This document shows positions 20,734 through 31,000 of a stretch of 61,597 nucleotides of DNA, in pieces (the stretch's first letter is position 1; each line of letters begins with the position of its first letter). The position numbers were made by a program, and so were the translations under genes. The notes under the pieces were generated by a model. The model was not told the DNA's origin. It ran no database searches and saw only the letters and a list, made by a program, of their open reading frames with translations. Source of the DNA: Acidobacteriota bacterium (GTDB lineage: Bacteria; Acidobacteriota; Blastocatellia; RBC074); the NCBI GenBank assembly GCA_016196035.1, contig JACPYM010000012.1:1-61597 (forward strand). The letters run 5' to 3'.

Positions 20734-22851
20734 CTACTTCACGATCCCGAACTGGCCCAACAAAAACGCATAATCAAACGCCGTATCCTTCAGCCGGTCG
20801 TAACGCCCCGACGCGCCGCCGTGCCCGCCCGGCTCCAGCTTGATCTTGAACAACAGCAGATTGTTGTCTGTCTTCAACGTGCGCAAGCGCGCCACATACT
20901 TCGCCGGCTCCCAATACATCACCTGGCTGTCATTCAGCGAAGTGCGCACCAGCATCGTGGGGTAATTCTTGGCCGCCAGGTTTTCATACGGCGAATAACC
21001 GCGCATGTAATCGTAGGCCGCCTTCTCGTTCGGATTGCCCCATTCCAAATACTCGCCCACCGTCAGCGGTAAGGAAGCGTCGAGCATCGTGTTCATCACG
21101 TCCACAAAGGGCACATAAGACAGCACGACCTTGAACAAGTCGGGCCGCATGTTCGTGACCGCACCCATCAACAAACCGCCCGCGCTGCCGCCGGTGATCG
21201 CCAGCCGGTCGGAGGCGGTGTATTTCTCATTCACCAGATGTTCGGCGCAAGCGATGAAGTCGGTGAAGGTGTTGAGCTTCTTCATCAGCTTGCCGTCGTC
21301 GTGCCATTGCTTGCCCATCTCGCCGCCGCCGCGAATGTGCGCTTGCGCGTAAATTACACCGCGCTTGAGCAGGCTCAGCCGGTTCGACGAAAAGTCCACG
21401 TCGTTTGAGATGCCATACGAACCGTAGCCTTCCAGCAAGAGCGGTGCTTTGCCCGTCCGGCGCATGCCTTTTTTGTAAACAATCGAAATCGGCACTTTGG
21501 TTCCGTCGCTGGCCGTCGCCCAGAGGCGTTCGGATTTGTATTCCGCCGCGTTGTAGCCGCCCAGCACCGGCTGTTGTTTGAGCAGTTTGCGCTCTTTGGT
21601 GTTGACGTCATAGTCGTAGAGCGAGCGTGGTGTGATCAATGACTCATAGCCGAGGCGATATTTGGTCGCCTTGAATTCAGCGTTTTGCGCCGGATACGCC
21701 TGATAAACCGGTTCGGGGAATTTGATGTAATGGAACTTGCCCGATTTCAGATCGGTGATACGCAATTGTGGAATGCCTTGCTGGCGTTCCACAGCGACGA
21801 AATGCGTGGCAAAGCAATCCACGTCTTCCAACATCACATCGGCGCGGTGCGGGATGATTTCTTTCCAGTTCTCTTTGGCGGGGTCGCTGACCGGCACGCT
21901 GACGAGGCGAAAGTTTTTGCCCTGGTCGTTGGTGCGGATGTAAAACTGCTCGCCGATGTGATCGAGGTAATACTCGTGCTCGCCGCTGCGGGCCAGCATC
22001 AGCTTCAATTCCTCTTGCGGATGGTCGGCGGAAAGATAGCGGATTTCGCTGGTGGTCGAACTGGCGATGGACAATACGATATAACCGGCGCTGCGCGTTT
22101 TGCCGACATAGATGCGGTACAACTCGTCTTTCTCTTCGTAAAGCAACGCGGCGTCTTTGCTCTTGTACGCTTGCCGGAAAAACTTGTGCGAACGTTTTGT
22201 CGTGGCGTCTTCCTGCGTGTAAAAGAGCGTCTTGTTGTCATTGGCCCATTCCACGCTCACGACACGTTCGGCAAGGTTGCGCGTGACGCGGCCTGTGCGC
22301 AGGTCTTTGACGTGCAGCGTGTATTGGCGGAAGCCGGTTTCGTCGGTCGTATACGCCAACAGGTTGCCGTCCTCGCTGATTTCGTAAGCGCCAACGCTGA
22401 AAAAGTCTTTGCCTTTCGCCAGCTTGTTTTCGTCAAGCGTGATCTCTTCTTTGCCGCGCACCGAGCCGGGCTTGCGGCAATAAATCGGATACTGCTGCCC
22501 TTTGATCGTGCGCGTGTAATAGACGAAGTTACCTTTTTTGTAAGGCACCTCCACGTCCGTCTCTTTGATGCGCGCGAGCATTTCTTTATACAGCGCATCG
22601 CGGAAGCCCTTGCTCGATTGCGTCATCGCATCGGTGTAGGCGGTTTCTTGCTTCAGATACTCGATGACTTCCGGGTTCTCCTTTTCACGTAACCAGAAGT
22701 AATCGTCCACGGTCGTGTGGCCGTGAATCTGCGTTGTTTTCGGCACCCGTTTGGCGACGGGCGGTTTGGGTGGTGCTTCTTGTGCTTGCATAGTCGTTGT
22801 GAATAAACCGAGCGCGAGCAAGGCGCTCAGCCATTGGTTGAATCCTTTCAT
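20734..22851 (-). CDS. Oligopeptidase B-type S9 serine peptidase, secreted
   Basis: The 705-residue protein belongs to the prolyl oligopeptidase family, closest to oligopeptidase B. The N-terminal propeller begins with DDYFWLREKENPEV; the C-terminal alpha/beta hydrolase domain holds the nucleophile in TGGSAGGLLMG, an Asp in TSLNDSQV (probable charge relay), and His in EPGGHGGASGR. It has a signal peptide (MKGFNQWLSALLALGLFTTT, cut before QEAPP), whereas the E. coli enzyme is cytoplasmic, so here it likely trims peptides outside the membrane. Start 22851 is preceded by GAGGCAAAG. Confidence 0.94.
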   Translation of the reverse strand: MKGFNQWLSALLALGLFTTTMQAQEAPPKPPVAKRVPKTTQIHGHTTVDDYFWLREKENPEVIEYLKQETAYTDAMTQSSKGFRDALYKEMLARIKETDVEVPYKKGNFVYYTRTIKGQQYPIYCRKPGSVRGKEEITLDENKLAKGKDFFSVGAYEISEDGNLLAYTTDETGFRQYTLHVKDLRTGRVTRNLAERVVSVEWANDNKTLFYTQEDATTKRSHKFFRQAYKSKDAALLYEEKDELYRIYVGKTRSAGYIVLSIASSTTSEIRYLSADHPQEELKLMLARSGEHEYYLDHIGEQFYIRTNDQGKNFRLVSVPVSDPAKENWKEIIPHRADVMLEDVDCFATHFVAVERQQGIPQLRITDLKSGKFHYIKFPEPVYQAYPAQNAEFKATKYRLGYESLITPRSLYDYDVNTKERKLLKQQPVLGGYNAAEYKSERLWATASDGTKVPISIVYKKGMRRTGKAPLLLEGYGSYGISNDVDFSSNRLSLLKRGVIYAQAHIRGGGEMGKQWHDDGKLMKKLNTFTDFIACAEHLVNEKYTASDRLAITGGSAGGLLMGAVTNMRPDLFKVVLSYVPFVDVMNTMLDASLPLTVGEYLEWGNPNEKAAYDYMRGYSPYENLAAKNYPTMLVRTSLNDSQVMYWEPAKYVARLRTLKTDNNLLLFKIKLEPGGHGGASGRYDRLKDTAFDYAFLLGQFGIVK

Positions 22852-22984
22852 CTTTGCCTCCGTTGGATTGCGAGCAAGAGAGATCAACGGCAGGCGGCAC
22901 GATACGCGGTGAGGCTGGCTTGGGGCAAGCGCACGACGAAACACAGATGTTGAGCCTATCAGGTCTTTATGACATCATCCGGCC

Positions 22985-23170
22985 ATGAAAGAGATCACCA
23001 TCAATGAAATGCAAGTTGAAGTGGCGGCCTGGCTTCGGCAAACACTGCTGGATGAAGAAATCGTCATCACAGAACACGGGCAGCCGTTTGCGACTCTGAT
23101 TCCGCTCCAAGCCAAACGCCAGGGGAACCCGCTGCCCAACCGCGAGGCTTGGATTCAAAGCCTGCGCTGA
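22985..23170 (+). CDS. Phd/YefM-type antitoxin, probably frameshifted at the C-terminus
   Basis: The 61-codon frame (MKEITINEMQVEVAAWLRQT..) has the Phd/YefM fold: an N-terminal beta strand, ITEHGQPFATLIP, and LPNREAWIQSLR. Antitoxins of this family usually continue with an acidic tail such as D-S-T-E-Y-I. Here the tail SADSTEYISEMREDRV is present but in another frame (23170-23220), so one small indel at about 23168 seems to have cut the coding region. Without that tail it could still bind DNA but not its toxin. The matching toxin is only a stub at 23251. Confidence 0.75.
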   Translation: MKEITINEMQVEVAAWLRQTLLDEEIVITEHGQPFATLIPLQAKRQGNPLPNREAWIQSLR

Positions 23171-23250
23171 GCGCAGACTCCACCGAATACATCTCGGAGA
23201 TGCGCGAAGACAGGGTTTAATGAAACATCGCGTAGTTAAGCCAATGAAGC

Positions 23251-23286
23251 ATGCTCTACTTTGACACTGCCTGTCTCGCCGAGTGC
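23251..23286 (+). pseudogene. Remnant of a VapC-type PIN toxin (first ~11 codons)
   Basis: The reading frame beginning at the ATG at 23251 starts MLYFDTACLAE, which matches the N-terminus of PIN-domain VapC toxins (M-x-Y-x-D-T-x-x-L-A, including the first metal-binding Asp). From codon 12 on, the frame has no PIN features and overlaps the helicase gene. Together with the frameshifted antitoxin 31 bp upstream, this looks like a toxin-antitoxin pair destroyed when the helicase start region was joined here. The short match is suggestive only. Confidence 0.5.
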
Positions 23287-23296
23287 CATCAGCACA

Positions 23297-24730
23297 ATGT
23301 CCGACTTCATCCTCCAATTCGACTCCGGCACGCTCTTGCTCGAAGGCGCGGAACAAAACACGCCTGTCCCCGCCGCTTTCAAATGGCCCGCTGCCTTCAA
23401 GTGGGACGACCGCGTCCGGCGTTGGCGCGCACCAGCCATTGCTTATCGCGACATCGTGACCGAACTGGTGCGCAGCAAGACGCCGCATCAAGACCAGGCG
23501 CGCCGCTATCTGGAATTCCAATTCCGCCCGGCGGACAATGCCATCCAGGCCGAACCGCGCCCTTACCAAACCGAATCCGTCGCGGCCTGGCAAAAAAGCG
23601 GCAAGCGCGGCGTCATTATTCTGCCGACGGGCGCGGGCAAGACCTTTGTCGCGCAGATGGCGATTGATTTGGTCGGGCGGCAGACGCTGGTAGTGGTGCC
23701 GACGCTCGATTTGATGAATCAGTGGTACGACGTGCTCACCGCCACCTTCAAAGCGGAGATCGGCTTGATCGGCGGCGGCTATTTTGAAATCGGCGCAATC
23801 ACCGTGACGACGTATGCGTCGGCCTTTCGGTTTATGGAACGACTGGGCAATCAGTTCGGCTTGCTGATCTGCGACGAATGCCATCACCTGCCGGGCGCGG
23901 GTTATCGCTACATCGCGGAGCTATCCATCGCGCCTTATCGCCTGGGGTTGACCGCGACGCCCGAACGTGCCGATGGTGGCGAGGCGTTGATGGAAGAGTT
24001 GCTGGGGCCGATCATCTATCGCAAAGAAGCCCAGCATCTGGCGGGCGAATACCTGGCTGATTACAGCGTGGTGCGCTTGAGCGTAGACCTGACGCCTGAA
24101 GAGCATTCGCTGTATCAACAGGAACGCACGATCTTCCGCAAATTTATGGCGAGTCTGGGCAGCGCACCCGGTTTGGATGGCTGGCAAAATTTCGTCATCG
24201 CCAGCGCGCGCAGCGAAGCTGGACGGCGCGCGATGCAAGCCTATCGCACTTCCAAACGCATCGCGCTCGGCACCGAAGCGAAACTGGATACCTTGGCAAA
24301 GCTGCTGCAACGCCATCGCCGCGAGCGGGTGCTGATCTTCACGGCGGAAAACGAGATGGTCTATCGCATCTCGCACCAGTTCCTAATCCCCGCCATCACG
24401 CACGAAACGCCGATCAAAGAGCGCGGCACCTGGCTGGCGGCCTTCAACCAGGGCCGCATCCTGGCGCTGGCGACTTCAAAGGTGCTCAACGAAGGCGTCA
24501 ACATCCCCGAAGCGGCGATTGCCATCGTCTTGTCAGGCTCCGGTTCCTCGCGCGAACACGTCCAACGCCTGGGCCGCATCCTGCGCAAACAGGAAGGCAA
24601 AGAGGCGATCCTGTACGAAGTCGTCACCACCGGCACGGCGGAAGAGCGCATCAGCGAACGCCGCACCAACGTGAACCAATTCAAGGAAGCGCGTGGCGGC
24701 CAGGCCGAGGAAGATGGGCTTTTTGAATGA
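23297..24730 (+). CDS. XPB/RAD25-type superfamily 2 DNA helicase
   Basis: The 477-residue protein is an SF2 helicase of the XPB class. Walker A ILPTGAGKT is near residue 107, the DExH motif in LLICDECHH near 188, LGLTATPERADGG near 217, and motif VI in VQRLGRILRKQEG near 433. An N-terminal region (1-95, YRDIVTELVRSK) resembles the XPB damage-recognition domain. In archaea and many bacteria this helicase pairs with the Bax1 nuclease (DUF790) in DNA repair; here the candidate partner is at 31539, about 6.8 kb away. The ATG at 23297 is used; an upstream in-frame start would be read through the VapC remnant. Confidence 0.9.
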   Translation: MSDFILQFDSGTLLLEGAEQNTPVPAAFKWPAAFKWDDRVRRWRAPAIAYRDIVTELVRSKTPHQDQARRYLEFQFRPADNAIQAEPRPYQTESVAAWQKSGKRGVIILPTGAGKTFVAQMAIDLVGRQTLVVVPTLDLMNQWYDVLTATFKAEIGLIGGGYFEIGAITVTTYASAFRFMERLGNQFGLLICDECHHLPGAGYRYIAELSIAPYRLGLTATPERADGGEALMEELLGPIIYRKEAQHLAGEYLADYSVVRLSVDLTPEEHSLYQQERTIFRKFMASLGSAPGLDGWQNFVIASARSEAGRRAMQAYRTSKRIALGTEAKLDTLAKLLQRHRRERVLIFTAENEMVYRISHQFLIPAITHETPIKERGTWLAAFNQGRILALATSKVLNEGVNIPEAAIAIVLSGSGSSREHVQRLGRILRKQEGKEAILYEVVTTGTAEERISERRTNVNQFKEARGGQAEEDGLFE

Positions 24731-24776
24731 GCACAATACCTACACGCCCACAGCCAGTCAGCGAAACGACCGCTTA

Positions 24777-24812
24777 GCGGCGCTTGGCAACGCACGCCAA
24801 GCGCCGCTTTCC
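24777..24812 (+). terminator. Hairpin after the helicase gene
   Basis: AGCGGCGCTTGGC (24777-24789) and GCCAAGCGCCGCT (24797-24809) form a perfect 13-bp stem with a 7-nt loop, followed by TT. It starts 46 bp after the helicase stop. The short T-tract makes efficient intrinsic termination uncertain. Confidence 0.5.
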
Positions 24813-25076
24813 ACGCATAACAACGACTTCAAACTTACCCGAATCGCGCCCACACAAAAATGCTGCCTTGGCCATTGCCAAAGTTCACGGTGCTGAGTCA
24901 AGATGGCGTCAGCATCCTATCTTAAAGCCGTCACGGCTTTTCAAAACCATATTCACATTCGGAATTGACTGACAAAACCCACAGACGTTCTAGCAACTTA
25001 TAATTAGCTCAACAAGCATTCCATCGCTCTAACCGCAATTGTGCGTATCGGGTGAGTTGAATCGGGAGACCTCACG
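24813..25076. other. Intergenic leader before the first giant gene
   Basis: These 264 bp contain no credible reading frame. A small hairpin AAAGCCGTCACGGCTTT (24925-24941) and a TATAAT box are visible. Base composition is lower in G+C than the genes on either side, as expected for a promoter region. Confidence 0.6.
24999..25004 (+). promoter_or_regulatory. Possible -10 box (TATAAT)
   Basis: A perfect TATAAT lies 73 bp upstream of the GTG start of the giant surface-protein gene. The only TTGACT nearby (24965-24970) is 28 bp upstream, too far for a normal -35 box, so only the -10 element is supported. Confidence 0.3.
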
Positions 25077-28000
25077 GTGAACAATAACAACAACTTCAAT
25101 GAGTCAGCCGGGCAACCGGAACACAAGAAAATTACCGCCACGCGCATCTTGTTGCTCGTGGTTTGTCTGGCAGTCGTCGGCGTCGCGGGCATTACGTTGC
25201 AAACCCGCCGTTCGAAAAACCAACCAACTGTTGAACAACCCAGCGGGCGGCGTTTTGCGGGCAAGGCTGAAAATTCAGTTCCCTTCGTGCCTGCAACCCG
25301 GCAATCCAAAGACGCCCAATATCTGTCAAAGTCGCAAATCAACGCGGATGGCACCATCACTGGGGCAAAGATTGTCATGGATGAGGGCATCCAGCGCACT
25401 GTCAGGGAAATTATGCGAGATCAGGCCTCCGCTCCCCGGCGGCCTGAACGTGTTATGCCGGAACACGAGATTGAGCGCGGGGTAAAAGCTGAGCGCCCGG
25501 GCGCGCCTGCAACTTCGCAGTGGCCCGTGCCGAAAGCAGGCGATCAGCCGCAAGTTCAACCCCAGGCGCCGCAAACAACCGGCCTGTCATTTGACGGCGC
25601 GACGCTGAGCGATACCGGCGCTTTTCCGCCCGATTCGATGGGCGCGGTGGGGCCTACGCAATACTTTACTTTTGTGAATGGCCGGTTGCGCACCTTCAGC
25701 AAAACCGGCACGGCGGATGGCGTCATCAACGCCGACCCGGATGTCTTTTTCGCTTCGGTGATGACGCCGGTCACGCCGCCGGTCGTGCTCAACTTCACCA
25801 GCGACCCCAATGTCCGTTACGACCGTTTCACCAGCCGCTGGTTTCTGACCATCATTGACGTGCCCTGTACCAATGCCACCTGCACGACGACGGCGGCCAA
25901 TCGCGTGCTGATCGCCGTCAGCGATGCGGCCAGCAACGGCACAATCAGCGCCGGTACGGTCTGGACATTCTTTCAATTCGTCGGTGATCCGGGGACGAAC
26001 TTCCTGGATTACCCCTCGCTGGGCGTGGATGTGAATGCGCTGTATATCGGCGGCAATATGTTCAGCAGCGCCGGGGCGTTCGTGGGGTGTAACGGCTATG
26101 TCGTGCAGAAGTCTTCCATTCTCGGTGGAGGCCCCGGTGTGGCGACTGCTTTTGCGAATATAGCGGCGGGCGCGGGCGCCGGGCCTGAGTCGCCACGCGG
26201 CGTGGATAATTTCGATTCAACCGCGACGGAAGGCTACATCGTCGGCCCTGACAATGCCAGTTTCAGCACGATCACGTTCCGCCGGGTAAGTAATCCGGGG
26301 AGCGCCACTCCGACGATCTCCGCGAATATCTTCGTGACTGTGCCGACGACAACCAGTCCCAATACCGTGGAGCATTTAGGGAATACCGGTGGCGCCAACG
26401 GCAACCTGGACACCATTGATGACCGTTTCTTTCAGGCGATGATTCGCAACGGGCGATTGTGGTCGGCGCACAACTTCCGGGTCAGTTCCGCCGGTGTCGC
26501 CAGCACTGTAGCAGCAGCAGCGCGCAATGGGGTGCGCTGGTACGAATTCCAGGGCCTGACCTCTACGCCAACGCTGGTGCAATCCGGCACGGTCTTCGAC
26601 AACGCCGCCACACGCGCGGCAGCGCGGCAATACACCATCCCTTCAGTGACGGTCAGCGGCCAGGGACACGCCGTGCTGGGCTTCACGATGGCCGGTTCAC
26701 CCGTGGGCGCGACCCCGGCTTACGTCGGCAGGCTGGCCAGCGACACGCTGGGGACAATGGCTGGGCCACCCACGATTGCGGCTGTGGCGTTTGGGACGAC
26801 GACTGCGAATTACAACCCCGCCAGCGATCCGGGCGGAGCCAGCGGACGGCGTTGGGGCGATTATTCGCACACCAGTCTTGATCCGAAGGATGACATGACC
26901 ATCTGGACGATTCAGGAGTACAACCAGGCGTCAAATTCCTACGCCGTGCGGGTCGGGAAGCTATTGGCCCCGCCGCCCGCCACGCTTAGCACGCTCGCAC
27001 CGTCATCCGTCAGCGCCGGGCAGGCCTCCGTCAATGTCACCATCACGGGTACGTCAACCGCCGGCTCAGGCTTTTATGATCCGGGTGCAAACCTGCCCGC
27101 GCCAGCCCTGCCCTTCACGCACATTGCGGCAGCGGTCACGGGCGGCGTCACGGTCAACAGCGTGACCTACACCGACCCAACGCACATCACGCTCAACCTT
27201 TCGACCGTGGGCGCATCAGCAGGCGCGCAGAACGTAACGGTGACCAATCCCGACGGACAGAGCACAGTAGGTAACGGTATCCTCACCGTCACCGGCGGCA
27301 ACACCGCGCCTTCGATTACGCCAGTCGCCGTGAACCGGCAACAAGGCTCGCCGAGTTCGAATTCGACCATCGCCACGGTGAGCGATACCGAAACGGCTGC
27401 GGGTTCCCTGACGGTCAACGTCAATGGCAGCGCCTCGGCTACGGTCAACAATATCACCGTCTCCAATCTGGTCAACAACAGCGGTACGATCACCGCCAAT
27501 GTCGTGGCGGCGTGCAATGCCACGCTGGGCACGACCAATTTCACTATCAACGTTTCTGACGGCAGCCTGACGACGCCCGGCACACTCATGGTCACAGTGA
27601 GCGCCAACACCGCGCCCACGTTGACCTATAACAATCAAGCCGTGCTGTTTGGCAACGCGCTCACGGTCAATCCCGCCAGCGGGCCCAGTGACAACGGCAG
27701 CGTCGCTTCGATTGTGTTGCAAAGCGTCACGCCCTCCACTGCGCCCGGCACCATCACGGTCAATAACACGACAGGCGCCGTAAGCGTGCCGAATAACGTG
27801 CCGATAGGCGGCTACACGGTGACGATTCGCGCGACTGACAATTGCAATGCGCCGACCGATGCGCCGTTCACGCTCACGGTCAACAACAATCTGCCGACGA
27901 TCACGGCGGGCGGCCCGCTGGCGCGCCAGCAAGGCAGCGCAGGTACGGTGTCCACGGTGGCCACCGTCGGCGATACCGAAACAGCGGCAGGCAGTTTGAC

Positions 28001-31000
28001 CGTCACGGCCACGACTGTTCCGGCTGGACTGACGGTGACGGGCATCACCAACACCAGCGGCACGATCACGGCGAATGTCGCGGCGGCGTGCAATGCGGCG
28101 CTGGGCACTAACACCGTCGTGCTGACGGTGACCGATGGCAATGGCGGCACGGCGACAGCCAATCTCACGGTGAATGTCACGGCCAACACCGCACCTGTCC
28201 TGACGTACAGCGCGCAAGCCGTCGCCGCAGGTGGTGCGTTGAACATCAGCCCGGCGACGGGGCCGAGCGATAACGGTGCGGTCAGCACGATCACGGTGCA
28301 AAGCCAGGGTGCCTACACCGGCACGATCTCGGTCAACAATTCAACCGGCGTCGTCTCGCTCAGTAATGCCAAACCGGGCGGCGTGCATACCATCACGATT
28401 CGCGCGACGGACAATTGCAACACGACGACCGATGCGACCTTCACGCTGACCGTCAACTGTCCGACGATTAGTCTCAGCCCGGCCAGCTTGCCGAATGGCA
28501 CGGTGGGCATCGGCTATAACCAGACCATTACGGCGAGCGGCGGGACCGCGCCCTATTCGTTCAGCATCAGCGCAGGCGTGCTTCCGACCGGCTTGACGCT
28601 GTCCTCGGCAGGTGTGTTGAGTGGCACGCCGAGTGTGGCGAATCCTTTCAACTTCACGGTGTTGGCGACCGATGCGAATGGCTGCACGGGGACACTGGCG
28701 TATGCGGTGACGATCAATCCGGCGAACATCCTGCCGACGATCAATGCGGTGGCGGTAAGCCGCCAGCAAGGTAGCCCTGTTTCCAATTCGACTATCGCCA
28801 ACGTCAACGATCCCGATCAGGCGTTGAATACGCTGGCTGTCACGGTCAACAGCGGGGCCAGTGCGACGGTCAATGGCGTGACTGTGAATGGCCTCAGCGT
28901 CAATGCGGCGGGCGTAGTCACCGCCAACGTGATGGCGGCCTGCGGGGCGACCAACGCCAGCTTCACGCTGACGGTCACGGATGCGGCCTCGGCGACCACC
29001 ACGGCAACGTTGACGGTCACGGTGACGGCCAACACCGCGCCCACGCTGAGTTACGCCAATCAAGCGCTCGCGGCAGGCAGTGCGTTGAACATCAGCCCCG
29101 CCAGCGGGCCGAGCGACAACGGCTCCGTCAGCACGATCACGGTGCTGAATCAGGGCACCTACACGGGCACGATCTCGGTCAACAATGGCACCGGCGTCGT
29201 TTCCCTGAGCAATGCCGCGCCGGTTGGGGTGCATACCATCACCATCCGCGCCACCGATAATTGCGGCGCAACGACCGATGCGCCGTTCACGCTCACCGTC
29301 AACAACAACTTGCCGACGATTACGGCGGCGGCTCCGCTCGCACGCCAGCAAGGCGGCGCGGGTATCGTGTCCACGGTGGCCACCGTCAGCGATACCGAAA
29401 CGCCCGCAGGCAGTTTGACCGTCACGGCCACAACCGTTCCGGCGGGCCTGACCGTGACGGGCATCACCAACACCAGCGGCACGATCACCGCCAATGTCGC
29501 GGCGAGTTGCGCGGCTACGCTGGGCGCGAACACGGTCGTCCTGACCGTGACCGATGGCAACGGCGGCACGACGACGGCCAACCTCACGGTGAATGTCACG
29601 GCCAACACCGCGCCCGTGCTGACCTACAGCGCGCAAGCCGTCGCGGCGGGTGGTGCATTGAACATCAGCCCCGCCAGCGGGCCGAGCGATAACGGTTCGG
29701 TCAGCACGATTACGGTGCAAAGCCAGGGCGCCTACACCGGCACGATCTCGGTCAACAACAGTACCGGCATCGTTTCCATCAGCAATGCGAAGCCCGATGG
29801 CACACACACCATCACGATTCGCGCCACTGACAATTGCGGTGCGACAACCGACGCCACTCTCACACTCACCGTCGTGTGCCCGACGATCAGTTTGAGTCCG
29901 ACTACGCTGCCCAACGGCGCAGTGGGAATGAGTTACAACCAGACGCTGACGGCGAGCGGCGGGACTGCGCCCTATTCGTTCAGCACCATTGCGGGCGTGC
30001 TGCCAACCGGGCTGAGCCTGTCGGCGGGCGGCGTGCTGAGCGGCACACCGAGTGCGGCCAATACCTTCAGCTTCACGGTGCGGGCCACGGATGCAAATGG
30101 TTGTACGGGCAGCCGGGCCTATACGGTGACCATGCGCCGCCGCCAGGTTTGGGCGGATTTCGATGGCGATGGGCGCAGCGATCTGAGCGTCTGGCGACCT
30201 TCGACCGGCAACTGGCAATGGCTGAATTCATCTACCAATAGTTTGCAAACCCAGCAATGGGGCGCGGGCTATGCGCCGTACAACGATGTGATCGTGCCGG
30301 GCGATTATGACGGCGATGGCAAAATTGACCAGGCCATCTGGCGTGGGGCCGACAGCATCTGGTACATCCGCAAGAGCAGCGATGGCGGCTTCATCCTGGA
30401 TTTGTGGGGTACGAGCAATGCGCCGTATTTCGACATCCCGGTGCCGGGCGATTACGACGGCGACGGCAAGACCGACCTCGCGGTCTGGCGGCGCGATGGC
30501 ACCTGGTTCGTCAAACGCAGTTCGGACGGCTCTTTCCTGATCCAAGCGCACGGCCAGAACGGCGACATCCCGGTGCCGGCGGATTACGATGGCGATGGCA
30601 AGACCGACTTGGCGGTTTTCCGGCCTGGGGCGATTGCGCCAACGCCGAACTGGATCATCTTGAATAGTTCGACGAACACCATCACCAGCATTCAATGGGG
30701 TGCGGGCTATGCGCCATATTTCGACACACCCGTCCCGGCGGATTATGACGGCGATGGTAAGGCTGACCTAGCCATCTGGCGCGGCGCGGATTCGATCTGG
30801 TACATCCGGCCCAGCGCCAATCCGGGGAATCCGATCCTGGAACTGTGGGGAGCGAACTACGCGCCATACTTCGATATTCCGACGCCAGGAGATTTCGACG
30901 GCGACGGCAAGGCGGACATTGCGGTCTGGCGGCGCGATGGCACTTGGTTCGTCAAACGCAGCACGAATGGCAGCTTCCTCATTCAAGGACTAGGGCAAAC

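Noticed and set aside
23251-23667. A 138-codon plus-strand frame beginning with the VapC-like start
   Set aside because: Only the first 11 codons resemble a PIN toxin. The rest overlaps the XPB helicase in another frame and has no PIN-domain acidic residues, so it is reported as a remnant rather than a gene.
24965-25004. Sigma-70 promoter TTGACT / TATAAT before the giant gene
   Set aside because: The spacing is 28 bp instead of about 17, so I kept only the -10 box, at low confidence.
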